DNA of 64,000 nt. Origin: Chitinophaga sp. (GTDB lineage Bacteria > Bacteroidota > Bacteroidia > Chitinophagales > Chitinophagaceae). The notes under the pieces are model-generated. The model was not told the DNA's origin, did no database searches, and saw only the letters and a list, made by a program, of their open reading frames with translations. The position numbers were made by a program, and so were the translations under genes. Below, one piece after another: positions 23,382 to 31,230 of the stretch (the stretch's first letter is position 1; every line of letters begins with the position of its first letter). The DNA lies in assembly GCF_017745275.1 (NCBI RefSeq), contig NZ_JAGHZS010000001.1, positions 1 to 64,000 of the forward strand, read 5' to 3'.

Positions 23382-23423
23382 TTCCACCACTAATGCCCCC
23401 GTCATTCTAAACCCACTCACTTC

Positions 23424-24110
23424 ATGAAACCATTCTTTGCCGCTTTAATGGGTATGCTGCTCTGGAGTTGCAGCACCCCTAACAACACCCATACCACCCC
23501 TTCACTATATAGCAATGATCAGCAATGGACCACCGGGGTAAAAGATAGTTGGCTATCTGCCAAAACGCTCTCTTTAGGGGCATATACCACTACTTCCCGC
23601 AAAAACGGAGTGGCGGAGGCCACCTTCATCAAGGATCCTAAAAATGCCTTTAATTTCTACCTGGATGGCAATGATGAGCATCTCCTGGTGCAAACCATGA
23701 ATACAACTGCCATTGCTTTTGCCAATCGCAATTTGCCGGCTTATTTAAGTAGTTTGCCGGGCAATACGGACCTTCGCTACACTTTGATCAATGGCACCAA
23801 AAATGAGCCGCTAAAGCGCTGGGAAATGATTGTTAAATCCCCTCACTACCTGGAGCTAAATGATAATAAACCAGTAGGTGTACTCAGGTCAGCCGATATA
23901 GATATACGTATCACTGCCCATAATCGTTTTGGCAAGGTCAATTCTTATGAAAACATCTGCTATGAATTCCAGTATCGCGGACAACCTGTAGCAGCAGTAA
24001 AGCCGGGTGATAAATCAACAGGCAGTAAGCCCAAAGTATGGGTAAGTAAGGAGGCAGATCCTGAAATGACGAAAACACTGTCGGCTGCAATGGCCGCATT
24101 TTTATGGTGA
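23424..24110 (+). CDS. Predicted lipoprotein of unknown function
   Basis: 228 residues with a lipoprotein signal peptide: MKPFFAALMGMLLWSC, lipidation Cys16. The mature part has no membrane helix and no motif I recognise; it is rich in Asn, Thr and Lys. The region LRSADIDIRITAHNRFGKVNSY suggests beta structure. It starts 90 bp after the lpxD-like gene, beyond its hairpin, and ends 14 bp before the convergent epimerase gene. Probably an envelope protein; function unknown. Confidence 0.75.
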   Translation: MKPFFAALMGMLLWSCSTPNNTHTTPSLYSNDQQWTTGVKDSWLSAKTLSLGAYTTTSRKNGVAEATFIKDPKNAFNFYLDGNDEHLLVQTMNTTAIAFANRNLPAYLSSLPGNTDLRYTLINGTKNEPLKRWEMIVKSPHYLELNDNKPVGVLRSADIDIRITAHNRFGKVNSYENICYEFQYRGQPVAAVKPGDKSTGSKPKVWVSKEADPEMTKTLSAAMAAFLW

Positions 24111-24124
24111 TGTTGCGTTAGCTG

Positions 24125-25108
24125 TTATTTGCCGGCACGTTCTGCTAAGAAAGCGGAAGCAATTTGCTGGATCGTTTGTTCTAATGGCCGGAACCGGAAA
24201 CCCGGCAGTGCATTCAGCACCTTGGTATTTTCATAGGTAACTTTCATTTGTGCTGTGCGGGCTGTTTCTTTTGTTACCAGCGGATGCTTGCCGGTTAGCA
24301 TCCCCTTTATTTTCTCCAGGCGCCACACCACTTCTGCCATCCAGGGCTTCGCAGCAATATGAGGAGGCTTTTTGCCCAGGGCATGTGCCATCGTGGTAAA
24401 AAGACGCTGATAATCCCAATTGTCGGCAGAAAGGATAAAGCGCTCTCCCTGGATATCACTATCCATCAGCAGTATCATGGCTTTCACTACATCTGCTACA
24501 TCAACAAAGCCATTCACCCCTGTTGTATAGTAAGGGAACTCCTTCCAGGCGTTCTTCAGCAATGCCCCGGAACCATCGTCCCAGAAGCCGGCACCGAGAA
24601 TAATAGAAGGATTTACAATTACGGCATCCAGCCCTTCCGCCATCCCTCTCCACACTTCCATTTCTCCCTGGAACTTACTGATGCTATAGCGCGAGTTATT
24701 TTTGCTGTCTTCCCATTCACAGGCTTCATTTACGGCCGCATTCTCTCTTGCACGGCCAATAGCAGCCACAGAGCTTACATAAAGCAGTTTCTTTACACCA
24801 GCATCCAGCGCCATATTGACTACATTAGCCGTTCCTTCTACGTTAATCTTCAGCAGGCGGTCTTTGTCGGCCGACTGAAACGACACCATCGCCGCACAGT
24901 GATATACCTGCGTAACGTCTACCAGGGCGTCTTCCAGGGTGAAGATATCCAGGATGTCGCCCGGAACCCATTCTATTTTATCGGCAATATCCTGCAACCG
25001 GGGAGAAGGTTGTTGCCGGTACAATGCCCTTACAGGTTTACCTGCAGCAACTAATGCCCGAATTAAATGACTACCTAAAAACCCTGTTCCGCCGGTTACT
25101 AAAATCAT
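24125..25108 (-). CDS. NAD-dependent epimerase/dehydratase family protein
   Basis: 327-residue extended SDR. N-terminal nucleotide-binding motif TGGTGFLG (residues 5-12), active-site YSISK with Tyr and Lys, and VYHCAAMVSF near residue 70. The overall pattern (DVTQVYHCAA, NVEGTANVVNMAL, LLYVSSVAAIG) is closest to dihydroflavonol-4-reductase/3-beta-HSD-like members rather than to sugar epimerases with known substrate. Cytoplasmic. It is 44 bp downstream of a 3-hydroxyacyl-CoA dehydrogenase on the same strand, so a link to lipid metabolism is possible but unproven. Confidence 0.85.
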   Translation of the reverse strand: MILVTGGTGFLGSHLIRALVAAGKPVRALYRQQPSPRLQDIADKIEWVPGDILDIFTLEDALVDVTQVYHCAAMVSFQSADKDRLLKINVEGTANVVNMALDAGVKKLLYVSSVAAIGRARENAAVNEACEWEDSKNNSRYSISKFQGEMEVWRGMAEGLDAVIVNPSIILGAGFWDDGSGALLKNAWKEFPYYTTGVNGFVDVADVVKAMILLMDSDIQGERFILSADNWDYQRLFTTMAHALGKKPPHIAAKPWMAEVVWRLEKIKGMLTGKHPLVTKETARTAQMKVTYENTKVLNALPGFRFRPLEQTIQQIASAFLAERAGK

Positions 25109-25152
25109 GAAGACTAAATTCTAATGCTATAAGAGGTCCAAAAGTAATAAAA

Positions 25153-26004
25153 CTATTGTTCGTACCTGTAAAAACCCAATCCTGTTTTGCGTCCCAGCTT
25201 ACCATCTTTCACCCGTTGCTCCTGTAACACGTTCGGCTTAAAGCGGGGAGCATGTGCAAAGGCATCGTATAACGACTGCGTTACTGCCAGGTTCACATCA
25301 TTGCCGATCAGGTCCATTAATGCGAAAGGCCCCATTTTAAAGCCCACACTCTCCAACAGCTGATCAATAGTGCTGAAGTCGGCCGCACCTTGTTCTGCCA
25401 CATGCATGGCTTCCAGGTAATAATGCCTGGCCACCCTGTTAACAATAAACCCGGGGGCATCTTTCACCCGTACCGGCACTTTACCCATCTGCATCGCCAG
25501 CGTATACACTGCTTCTGCCACTTCGGGCGCCGTATGTTTTCCACTCACCACTTCCACCAGCTTCATCAGGTGTGCCGGGTTAAAAAAGTGCATCCCTACC
25601 ACCCTGGATGCATGGCTATCCACGGCCGCCGCAATGTCTGATACAGACAGGGAGGAGGTATTGGTAGCAAAAATAGTATCTGGTGAATTGATGGCTGCCA
25701 GTTGGGTAAACAGGGCTGTTTTAGCGGCTATCTTCTCTACAATTGCCTCAATGATGATGTCGGCTACACAATCTTCCAGCACCGTGGTAAAACGAAGCCG
25801 CTGCAAGGTGGCCGCCTGTTCTTCCGCTGTCAGCTTGCCTTTTGTTACGGCTACAGCCAGGCTCTTCTCTATTTGCGATTTCGCTTTATCCAGTCCTTCC
25901 TGCCGGATATCGAACAACAGTGTATTAAATCCGCTATAAGCTGCTATTTGTGCTATTCCGGCACCCATGGTACCTGCGCCACATACGGCTATAGATTGTA
26001 TCAC
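25153..26004 (-). CDS. 3-hydroxyacyl-CoA (3-hydroxybutyryl-CoA) dehydrogenase
   Basis: 283 residues, the usual length of single-function Hbd/PaaH enzymes that interconvert 3-hydroxyacyl-CoA and 3-oxoacyl-CoA with NAD. N-terminal Rossmann motif GAGTMGAGIAQ (residues 9-19), catalytic region VVGMHFFNPAHLMKLVEVV with the essential His, and PGFIVNRVARHYYLEA joining to the C-terminal helical dimer domain. It could serve fatty-acid or phenylacetate breakdown, or butanoate metabolism; no other beta-oxidation gene is in the window. A heptad-repeat palindrome lies just upstream. Confidence 0.9.
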   Translation of the reverse strand: MIQSIAVCGAGTMGAGIAQIAAYSGFNTLLFDIRQEGLDKAKSQIEKSLAVAVTKGKLTAEEQAATLQRLRFTTVLEDCVADIIIEAIVEKIAAKTALFTQLAAINSPDTIFATNTSSLSVSDIAAAVDSHASRVVGMHFFNPAHLMKLVEVVSGKHTAPEVAEAVYTLAMQMGKVPVRVKDAPGFIVNRVARHYYLEAMHVAEQGAADFSTIDQLLESVGFKMGPFALMDLIGNDVNLAVTQSLYDAFAHAPRFKPNVLQEQRVKDGKLGRKTGLGFYRYEQ

Positions 26005-26025
26005 TATCTGAGGTTTTTTCGTACA

Positions 26026-26100
26026 GAAAAAAAGCTATTGCAGCGACCAATGACCCGCTACAATAGCTTTTGCTTTATACATTTCGCTTTTTGCTTCATA
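26026..26100. repeat. Heptad-repeat palindrome, partly decayed
   Basis: Core stem AAAAGCTATTGCAGCG on the left and CGCTACAATAGCTTTT on the right around a short ACCAATGACC apex: the same stem foot as the copies at 9.6 and 47.2 kb. The right flank keeps GCTTT units with imperfect spacing; the left heptads are gone. It lies immediately 3' of pheS (minus strand). Confidence 0.78.
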
Positions 26101-26102
26101 GT

Positions 26103-27131
26103 TTATACCGCACCTTCGAATTGCTCCAGGAAACGGGTATCGTTTTCAGAGAACAGGCGTAAATCTTTAATCTGGTATTTCAACATGGTAATACGCTCTA
26201 TTCCCATACCGAAGGCAAAACCGGTATATTTTTCCGGATCAATACCGCAATTAGCCAGCACTTTTGGATGTACCATTCCACAACCGAGGATCTCTACCCA
26301 GCCGGTTTGCTTACACACCGGGCAACCTGTACCTCCGCAAATGAAGCACACAATGTCCATTTCAGCACTTGGCTCTGTGAATGGAAAGTAGGAAGGACGG
26401 AAACGGATACCTGTATTTTCGCCAAACATCTCTTTTACGAAGTGATACAGCGTTTGCTTAAGATCCGCGAAAGATACATTTTCATCGATATACAATCCTT
26501 CTACCTGGTGGAAGAAGCAGTGTGCACGGGCTGAAATGGTTTCATTCCGGTATACTCTTCCCGGGCTGATAATGCGGATAGGCAGCTTGCCTGCTTCCAT
26601 TACCCTTACCTGGGCAGAAGAAGTTTGGGTACGCAGCAACCAATCCGGGTTCTTGCTGATGAAGAAAGTATCCTGCATGTCACGGGCCGGATGGTTTTCC
26701 GGTAAGTTCAATGCGGTGAAGTTATGCCAGTCGTCCTCAATTTCTGGTCCCTCTGCAATGCTGAAGCCCAGACGCTCAAAAATGCGGATAATTTTATTCC
26801 GCACCAGGCTGATAGGATGACGGGTACCCAGGCGGTGTGGCGCCGCGGGTAAAGTATAATCAATATCGCCAGCATCTGCGCCGGTAGCATCTTTCAGATC
26901 ACTGAACTGCTCATAGCGCGACTCCGCGAGTTGTTTAAATTCGTTTAATATCTGCCCAAATTCTTTCTTACGGTCATTCGGTACCTGCTTCATCTCCCCG
27001 AAAAGAGCTTTCACGATACCTTTTGTACCCAGGAATTTTATGCGGTACTGTTCCAGATCCGCGGCGCCCGCAGGCGTAAAAGCCGCTATTTCTTCTTTGT
27101 AGGTGGCTATTTGCTGTACTAACTGTTCCAT
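26103..27131 (-). CDS. pheS: Phenylalanine--tRNA ligase alpha subunit
   Basis: 342-residue class II aminoacyl-tRNA synthetase subunit. An N-terminal coiled coil (about 1-90) is followed by the catalytic core: HPISLVRNKIIRIFERLGF, motif 2 region with RNETISARAHCFFHQVEG, and motif 3 GFAFGMGIERITMLKY. It also has a CFICGGTGCPVCKQTGW zinc-ribbon-like insert, common in PheS of this phylum. I start at ATG 27131; the longer frame begins with TTG inside the promoter. pheT is not adjacent. Confidence 0.97.
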   Translation of the reverse strand: MEQLVQQIATYKEEIAAFTPAGAADLEQYRIKFLGTKGIVKALFGEMKQVPNDRKKEFGQILNEFKQLAESRYEQFSDLKDATGADAGDIDYTLPAAPHRLGTRHPISLVRNKIIRIFERLGFSIAEGPEIEDDWHNFTALNLPENHPARDMQDTFFISKNPDWLLRTQTSSAQVRVMEAGKLPIRIISPGRVYRNETISARAHCFFHQVEGLYIDENVSFADLKQTLYHFVKEMFGENTGIRFRPSYFPFTEPSAEMDIVCFICGGTGCPVCKQTGWVEILGCGMVHPKVLANCGIDPEKYTGFAFGMGIERITMLKYQIKDLRLFSENDTRFLEQFEGAV

Positions 27132-27137
27132 AAACGA

Positions 27138-27145
27138 CAAAGATA
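27138..27145 (-). promoter_or_regulatory. -7 promoter element of pheS, near-leaderless
   Basis: Minus-strand TATCTTTG fits TAnnTTTG exactly. Six bases separate it from the pheS ATG at 27131, so the transcript would start almost at the start codon. Confidence 0.65.
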
Positions 27146-27229
27146 AGCGATTAGGAGTAAACTGTTGTGGGGGAGATAACCCATATTTGCCCGAAATAAC
27201 GTATATTTCATGAGCAAATCAGCGAGGGT

Positions 27230-28072
27230 ATGTCTGTCACGATACACATTACCTGGTTATTACTGGCCATAGCCATATCTGGCGCCTTTCTACTCCTTTT
27301 CGTCCATTACCGATCCCGTTACCTTCTTATCAAAGGCAATGAAAGAACTATGGTGTTACACACCAACCAGCAGGAGAAAGAGTTGCTATTACTCCGTAAA
27401 CAACTATCAGAACTAAAACTCCGCAGCCTCAAATCACAGGTAAATCCACATTTCCAGTTCAATTGCCTGAATGGCATCTACACCGCGCTGCTGACCGGCG
27501 AAACCACCCTGGCCCAGGAATATATCTGCGGATTTGCTCTTCTGCTCAGGAAAGTACTCCAGCTGGCCGACAAAAATTTCATCTCCCTGCAGGAAGAATC
27601 TGATATGCTGGAACTATACCTGAAACTGGAGCAACTACGCACCAACAAAGGATTTGAATATACTCTCAAAACGGATCCACGGATTTCACCATCTGCCCTG
27701 CAGGTACCTTGTATGCTGGTACAGCCATTTGTGGAAAACGCCATCTGGCACGGGTTAATGCATAAGGCAACAGATCGCCGGCTGCATATTGAATGGATGC
27801 AGCTGCAACAAAATTTATATGCATGTGAGGTTATCGACAACGGAATAGGCCGGGTACAGGCGCAGCAATACCATCATGAAGGCTTAAAAACGCACAGTCA
27901 TCACTCCAGGGGAATGGAAATATGCATGGAACGGGCTTCACTTTACCGCTCTATGTACCACACCCAATTCAATATAGAAATTACAGACCTGTCAGGAAAA
28001 GAAAACACCATACAAGGCACCCGCGTATGCATCACCTTTGAAATAGCCCCTGCTATGAATATACCGGGCTAA
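27230..28072 (+). CDS. Orphan LytS-type sensor histidine kinase
   Basis: 280 residues: one N-terminal transmembrane helix (about 7-27), a coiled-coil linker, His_kinase domain with SQVNPHFQFNCLN (phosphoacceptor His74), and HATPase domain with intact N-box VQPFVENAIWHG and G1 box IDNGIG. Unlike the kinase at 5.3 kb its ATP site looks functional. No LytTR regulator lies next to it, so it is an orphan; it might phosphorylate the LytTR regulator at 4.4 kb, whose own kinase looks dead. Its 3' end overlaps the convergent OmpR-type regulator gene by 4 bp. Confidence 0.85.
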   Translation: MSVTIHITWLLLAIAISGAFLLLFVHYRSRYLLIKGNERTMVLHTNQQEKELLLLRKQLSELKLRSLKSQVNPHFQFNCLNGIYTALLTGETTLAQEYICGFALLLRKVLQLADKNFISLQEESDMLELYLKLEQLRTNKGFEYTLKTDPRISPSALQVPCMLVQPFVENAIWHGLMHKATDRRLHIEWMQLQQNLYACEVIDNGIGRVQAQQYHHEGLKTHSHHSRGMEICMERASLYRSMYHTQFNIEITDLSGKENTIQGTRVCITFEIAPAMNIPG

Positions 28073-28755
28073 AAAATCAACTTATACCCAACACCGCGAA
28101 TATTCACAATCTGTACCCTGGAATCATCTTTCAGGTACCGGCGCAACTTGGTGATGAAAACGTCCATGCTGCGGGCATTAAAGAAGTTATCATCTCCCCA
28201 TAAATCCAGTAATACTGCCTTCCGCTCCATTACCTCATTCTTGTTGTTGTACAACCGCTGCAAAATAGCGGCCTCGCGGTGGGATAGAAATTCTACGGTA
28301 TTATTGCGGGTTAGTGTTTGCTTGGTATAGTTGAATACATATTGACCAATAGATACGGCACCTTCTTCCACTTCACGGGTGCCGGGGTTGTCCGCAAAAC
28401 GCTTTAGTAATGCGGTAATGCGTACAATCAGTTCATCCATACTGAAAGGCTTCTTCAGGTAATCATTGCCGCCCAGTTCAAAGCCCTTTACTACATCCAC
28501 AGTCTGCGATTTAGCCGTGAGAAAAATAATCGGGGTGAATTTATCCTGCTTACGGATTTCGGACGTCACCGTAAATCCATCCATGTTCGGCATCATGATA
28601 TCCAGCACCACCACATCCGGGTGTTCCTGCTGATATAAACGTAGTCCTTCTCTGCCATCGGCTGCATACAACATTTCGAAGCCCCGCATTTCAAGGCTGT
28701 CTTTTACGATCTGTCCAAGCTGTACTTCGTCTTCTATCAATAATACTTTTGCCAT
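28069..28755 (-). CDS. OmpR-family response regulator (RprY-like)
   Basis: 228-residue DNA-binding regulator. Receiver domain with phosphoacceptor Asp52 (VLDIMMPNMDG), FLTAK switch and KKPFSM; C-terminal winged helix ending in RGVGYKLIF. It is 20 bp downstream of a histidine kinase on the same strand; together they form a two-component system resembling RprXY of Bacteroidota. The divergent intergenic region upstream of the kinase carries 10-bp-phased direct repeats (30277-30346) that are good candidate binding sites for this protein, suggesting autoregulation and control of the GLPGLI/receptor operon. Confidence 0.92.
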   Translation of the reverse strand: MAKVLLIEDEVQLGQIVKDSLEMRGFEMLYAADGREGLRLYQQEHPDVVVLDIMMPNMDGFTVTSEIRKQDKFTPIIFLTAKSQTVDVVKGFELGGNDYLKKPFSMDELIVRITALLKRFADNPGTREVEEGAVSIGQYVFNYTKQTLTRNNTVEFLSHREAAILQRLYNNKNEVMERKAVLLDLWGDDNFFNARSMDVFITKLRRYLKDDSRVQIVNIRGVGYKLIF

Positions 28756-28775
28756 AGTTTCTTTATTTACGATGA

Positions 28776-30218
28776 TTATGCAGAAGGAATGATAAGGGTA
28801 AATTCACTGCCTTTGTCAGGCTCGCTATGCACCTGGATGGTACCATTGTGCATTTCCACAATCTTCTGCACATAACTTAAGCCTAAACCAAAACCCTTTA
28901 CATTATGCAGGTCGCCGGTAGGTACGCGGAAAAATTTATCAAAGATATTCCCCTGGTATACCTTCGGAATACCAATGCCGTTATCCTTCACCTTAATCTT
29001 TAAGATACCATTTTCCAGGCTGGTTTGTATATATAACTGCACCTGTTCTCCGGAATATTTAATGGCATTATCTACCAGGTTGTTGATAGCATTCGATAAA
29101 TGTGTTTTATCTACCTGTACCATTTTACCTGCCAGGTTATTATCATAGCGCAACTGCAACTGCTTCGTGGCTTTCAGCTGGTGATTGGAAAGGATGTTAT
29201 CAATCACTTCATTCAGATCTGTTTCTTCGCGAAACAGTTCAATATCTTCTTTTTCCTCTGCAGCAATATGCAGTACTTTTTCTACCAGGTCGGACAGGCG
29301 CTGTAATTCGTTTTTGGAGATGTCCAGGTACGTTTGCGTTTTTCGCTGATCATTCAACGCATTGAAATTCTGCAACGCTTCTACAGCCGCAGATACAGTA
29401 GCAATCGGCGTTTTCAGCTCATGCGTCATATTGTTGATAAAGTCGTTCTTTACTTCCGACAGCCGCTTCTGCTTCAGGATCGTTCGCAGCATATATATAA
29501 AACAGAGCGTTGTAAGCACCAGTAGCACCACAGAACTCAGGAGGGTCCAGATCATTTTCTGCAGGATAAACTGCAGGGGAGAATCGAAGCTGGCCTGCAC
29601 GAAGAGGTTGCTGGCCGGGTTAAAAGGAATCTTGGAGGTTTGGCGGGGCTCCCGTTTCCGGATACTATCCCGGAAGGTTTCCCTTTCAAAGCCACTATAG
29701 CTGAAGTGGAACGTGTCCAGTTTATAGGGGGTGGCTATTTGGCGGTTCGCCAGCTCTACTTTGAATACAGAATCCAGTTTAATAAGGTTGGTGCTATCAT
29801 TATGTAAGTTGCTGGTGATAAGGAATTCTGAAATTTGCCTGGCCAGGGTATCTGCATATACTTTGTTGGGAGAATCGCCGTGGAAAGCTTCTGGTGGGGG
29901 AGATCCCGGGAAGCGGTCAAACTCCCGCTGCCCACGGAATCGTTTTCCTTTGGGCACGCCAATTTCTTCCAATTGTTCCGCCAATCCACGCATCGGCTTG
30001 TTCAACGAATCTTTATCTTTTCCAAAATAGCGGATATAACGCCGCACATCTGAAAACTGCTTATTAAATACTGCCTGGCGCAGCGACTCATTAATTTCCT
30101 TGCTAAACTGCTCCTGTCTTAGCTTATAAGAATTATACAGCCAATACCCCTGGAATAGAAATATACCCAGTATACAAACAGACATCAGGATGAGGATATT
30201 TCTAATTCGTTGTCTCAT
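28776..30218 (-). CDS. Sensor histidine kinase with large periplasmic domain
   Basis: 480 residues from ATG 30218 (MRQRIRNILILMSVCILG); longer starts would put charged sequence before the first membrane helix and run through the operator region. Topology: helix at about 8-28, periplasmic domain of about 200 residues with an Arg/Gly/Phe/Pro-rich stretch (KRFRGQREFDRFPGSPPPE), second helix (LLSSVVLLVLTTLCFIYML), then HisKA with NMTHELKTPIA and HATPase with NNLVDNAIKYS, DNGIGIP and GFGLGLSY. All catalytic motifs are intact. The RG-rich periplasmic stretch resembles the low-complexity parts of the two exported proteins encoded divergently. Confidence 0.9.
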   Translation of the reverse strand: MRQRIRNILILMSVCILGIFLFQGYWLYNSYKLRQEQFSKEINESLRQAVFNKQFSDVRRYIRYFGKDKDSLNKPMRGLAEQLEEIGVPKGKRFRGQREFDRFPGSPPPEAFHGDSPNKVYADTLARQISEFLITSNLHNDSTNLIKLDSVFKVELANRQIATPYKLDTFHFSYSGFERETFRDSIRKREPRQTSKIPFNPASNLFVQASFDSPLQFILQKMIWTLLSSVVLLVLTTLCFIYMLRTILKQKRLSEVKNDFINNMTHELKTPIATVSAAVEALQNFNALNDQRKTQTYLDISKNELQRLSDLVEKVLHIAAEEKEDIELFREETDLNEVIDNILSNHQLKATKQLQLRYDNNLAGKMVQVDKTHLSNAINNLVDNAIKYSGEQVQLYIQTSLENGILKIKVKDNGIGIPKVYQGNIFDKFFRVPTGDLHNVKGFGLGLSYVQKIVEMHNGTIQVHSEPDKGSEFTLIIPSA

Positions 30219-30276
30219 GGAAGATTTTAAGATCCGTACAAAACTATCCATTCCGGGCTGAATACCGGCTAATCCC

Positions 30277-30346
30277 TTAACAGTAATTAACAGTAAATAA
30301 GGAAGATTAACGGTTACCAACCAGCCTTAACAGTAAATAACAGTAA
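30277..30346. promoter_or_regulatory. Five direct repeats phased at 10-bp multiples, candidate operator
   Basis: On an exact 10-bp grid: TTAACAGTAA at 30277, TTAACAGTAA at 30287, TTAACGGTTA at 30307, TTAACAGTAA at 30327 and ATAACAGTAA at 30337. All units face the same side of the helix. The array lies between the divergent kinase and GLPGLI genes, 67-136 bp upstream of the latter's ATG. Tandem direct repeats of about one turn are what OmpR/PhoB-type regulators bind. Confidence 0.75.
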
Positions 30347-30412
30347 ATAAAGCTTTTTAACCGAAAAAACGAACCTGAAAGAGCAATTTTGTTGTAACAA
30401 AAACAACCAGGT

Positions 30413-31189
30413 ATGAACCGAACTATCCGTTTACTTTTTGCAGCAGCTACGCTGCTTTCCGCCAGCAGCCCTGTATTAGCCCAGCAATCAGGCACTATTG
30501 AATATGAAGTAACTGCTAAAACAGATCCTGAACGCATGCGTGGCTTTCAACGCGGAAGCGATGATGCGCCGGAAATTCCCGATGTCATCACCTTTAAACA
30601 AACTTTTACCTTCAATAACAACATCGGTAAAATCACCACCGAACGCCCCGACTTCGGCGGCGGCCGCAGGCAGCGGCCGGAAGGCGACACCAGCAACCGC
30701 TTTGGCCGCCGGCCCGGCATGGGCGGAGGTATGGGTTTCCGTGGCAACAACGCCCAATACGTAGACCTGGCCAACAAAAAATATGAGCAGGTTTTCAGCA
30801 CCTTTGGCGATGATAAAAAAACATACTACACAGAAGAGGATTTTATTTTTACCGCTAATACCAAGTCGTCTGATAAAACTAAAAAAATAGCCGGATACAA
30901 CTGTAAAAAGGCCACCATACAGCTTAAAGACGACACCTACACCGTATGGTATACCACTGAACTGCCGTTTAGCTTCGCTCCGGTGAACGGTTTGTTACCC
31001 GAAAATAATGCCGTAGTACTGTCGGCAGAAGGCAGCAAACGTTCTTTCGTGGCCAAGAGCGTAAACCTGAAACCTGTTACAGATGCAGATCTTAGCCTCC
31101 CTGCCGGTGCAGAAAAAGTAACACAGGAACAAATGAGAGAGATCAGAAAACAGGAGATGGATAAATTACGTAAGCGGCAACAACAATAA
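30413..31189 (+). CDS. GLPGLI family protein
   Basis: 258 residues with a signal peptide (MNRTIRLLFAAATLLSASSPVLA). The pattern IAGYNCKKATIQLKDDTYTVWYTTELPFSFAP followed by NGLLPENNAV is the GLPGLI family signature; the family is restricted to Bacteroidota and has no proven function. An insert at about 80-115 is rich in Gly, Arg and Met. It is 41 bp upstream of a large outer-membrane receptor and divergent from a two-component system, so the three probably form one envelope module. Likely periplasmic. Confidence 0.85.
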   Translation: MNRTIRLLFAAATLLSASSPVLAQQSGTIEYEVTAKTDPERMRGFQRGSDDAPEIPDVITFKQTFTFNNNIGKITTERPDFGGGRRQRPEGDTSNRFGRRPGMGGGMGFRGNNAQYVDLANKKYEQVFSTFGDDKKTYYTEEDFIFTANTKSSDKTKKIAGYNCKKATIQLKDDTYTVWYTTELPFSFAPVNGLLPENNAVVLSAEGSKRSFVAKSVNLKPVTDADLSLPAGAEKVTQEQMREIRKQEMDKLRKRQQQ

Positions 31190-31230
31190 TAAATTTCATC
31201 CTAACTTCCCCTCCGCTGTTAAATTCATTT

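Noticed and set aside
22377-23420. A 347-codon open frame on the minus strand, antisense to the lpxD-like gene
   Set aside because: It spans the opposite strand of a clear acyltransferase with hexapeptide repeats; its composition is that of a shadow frame and it shows no protein family pattern.
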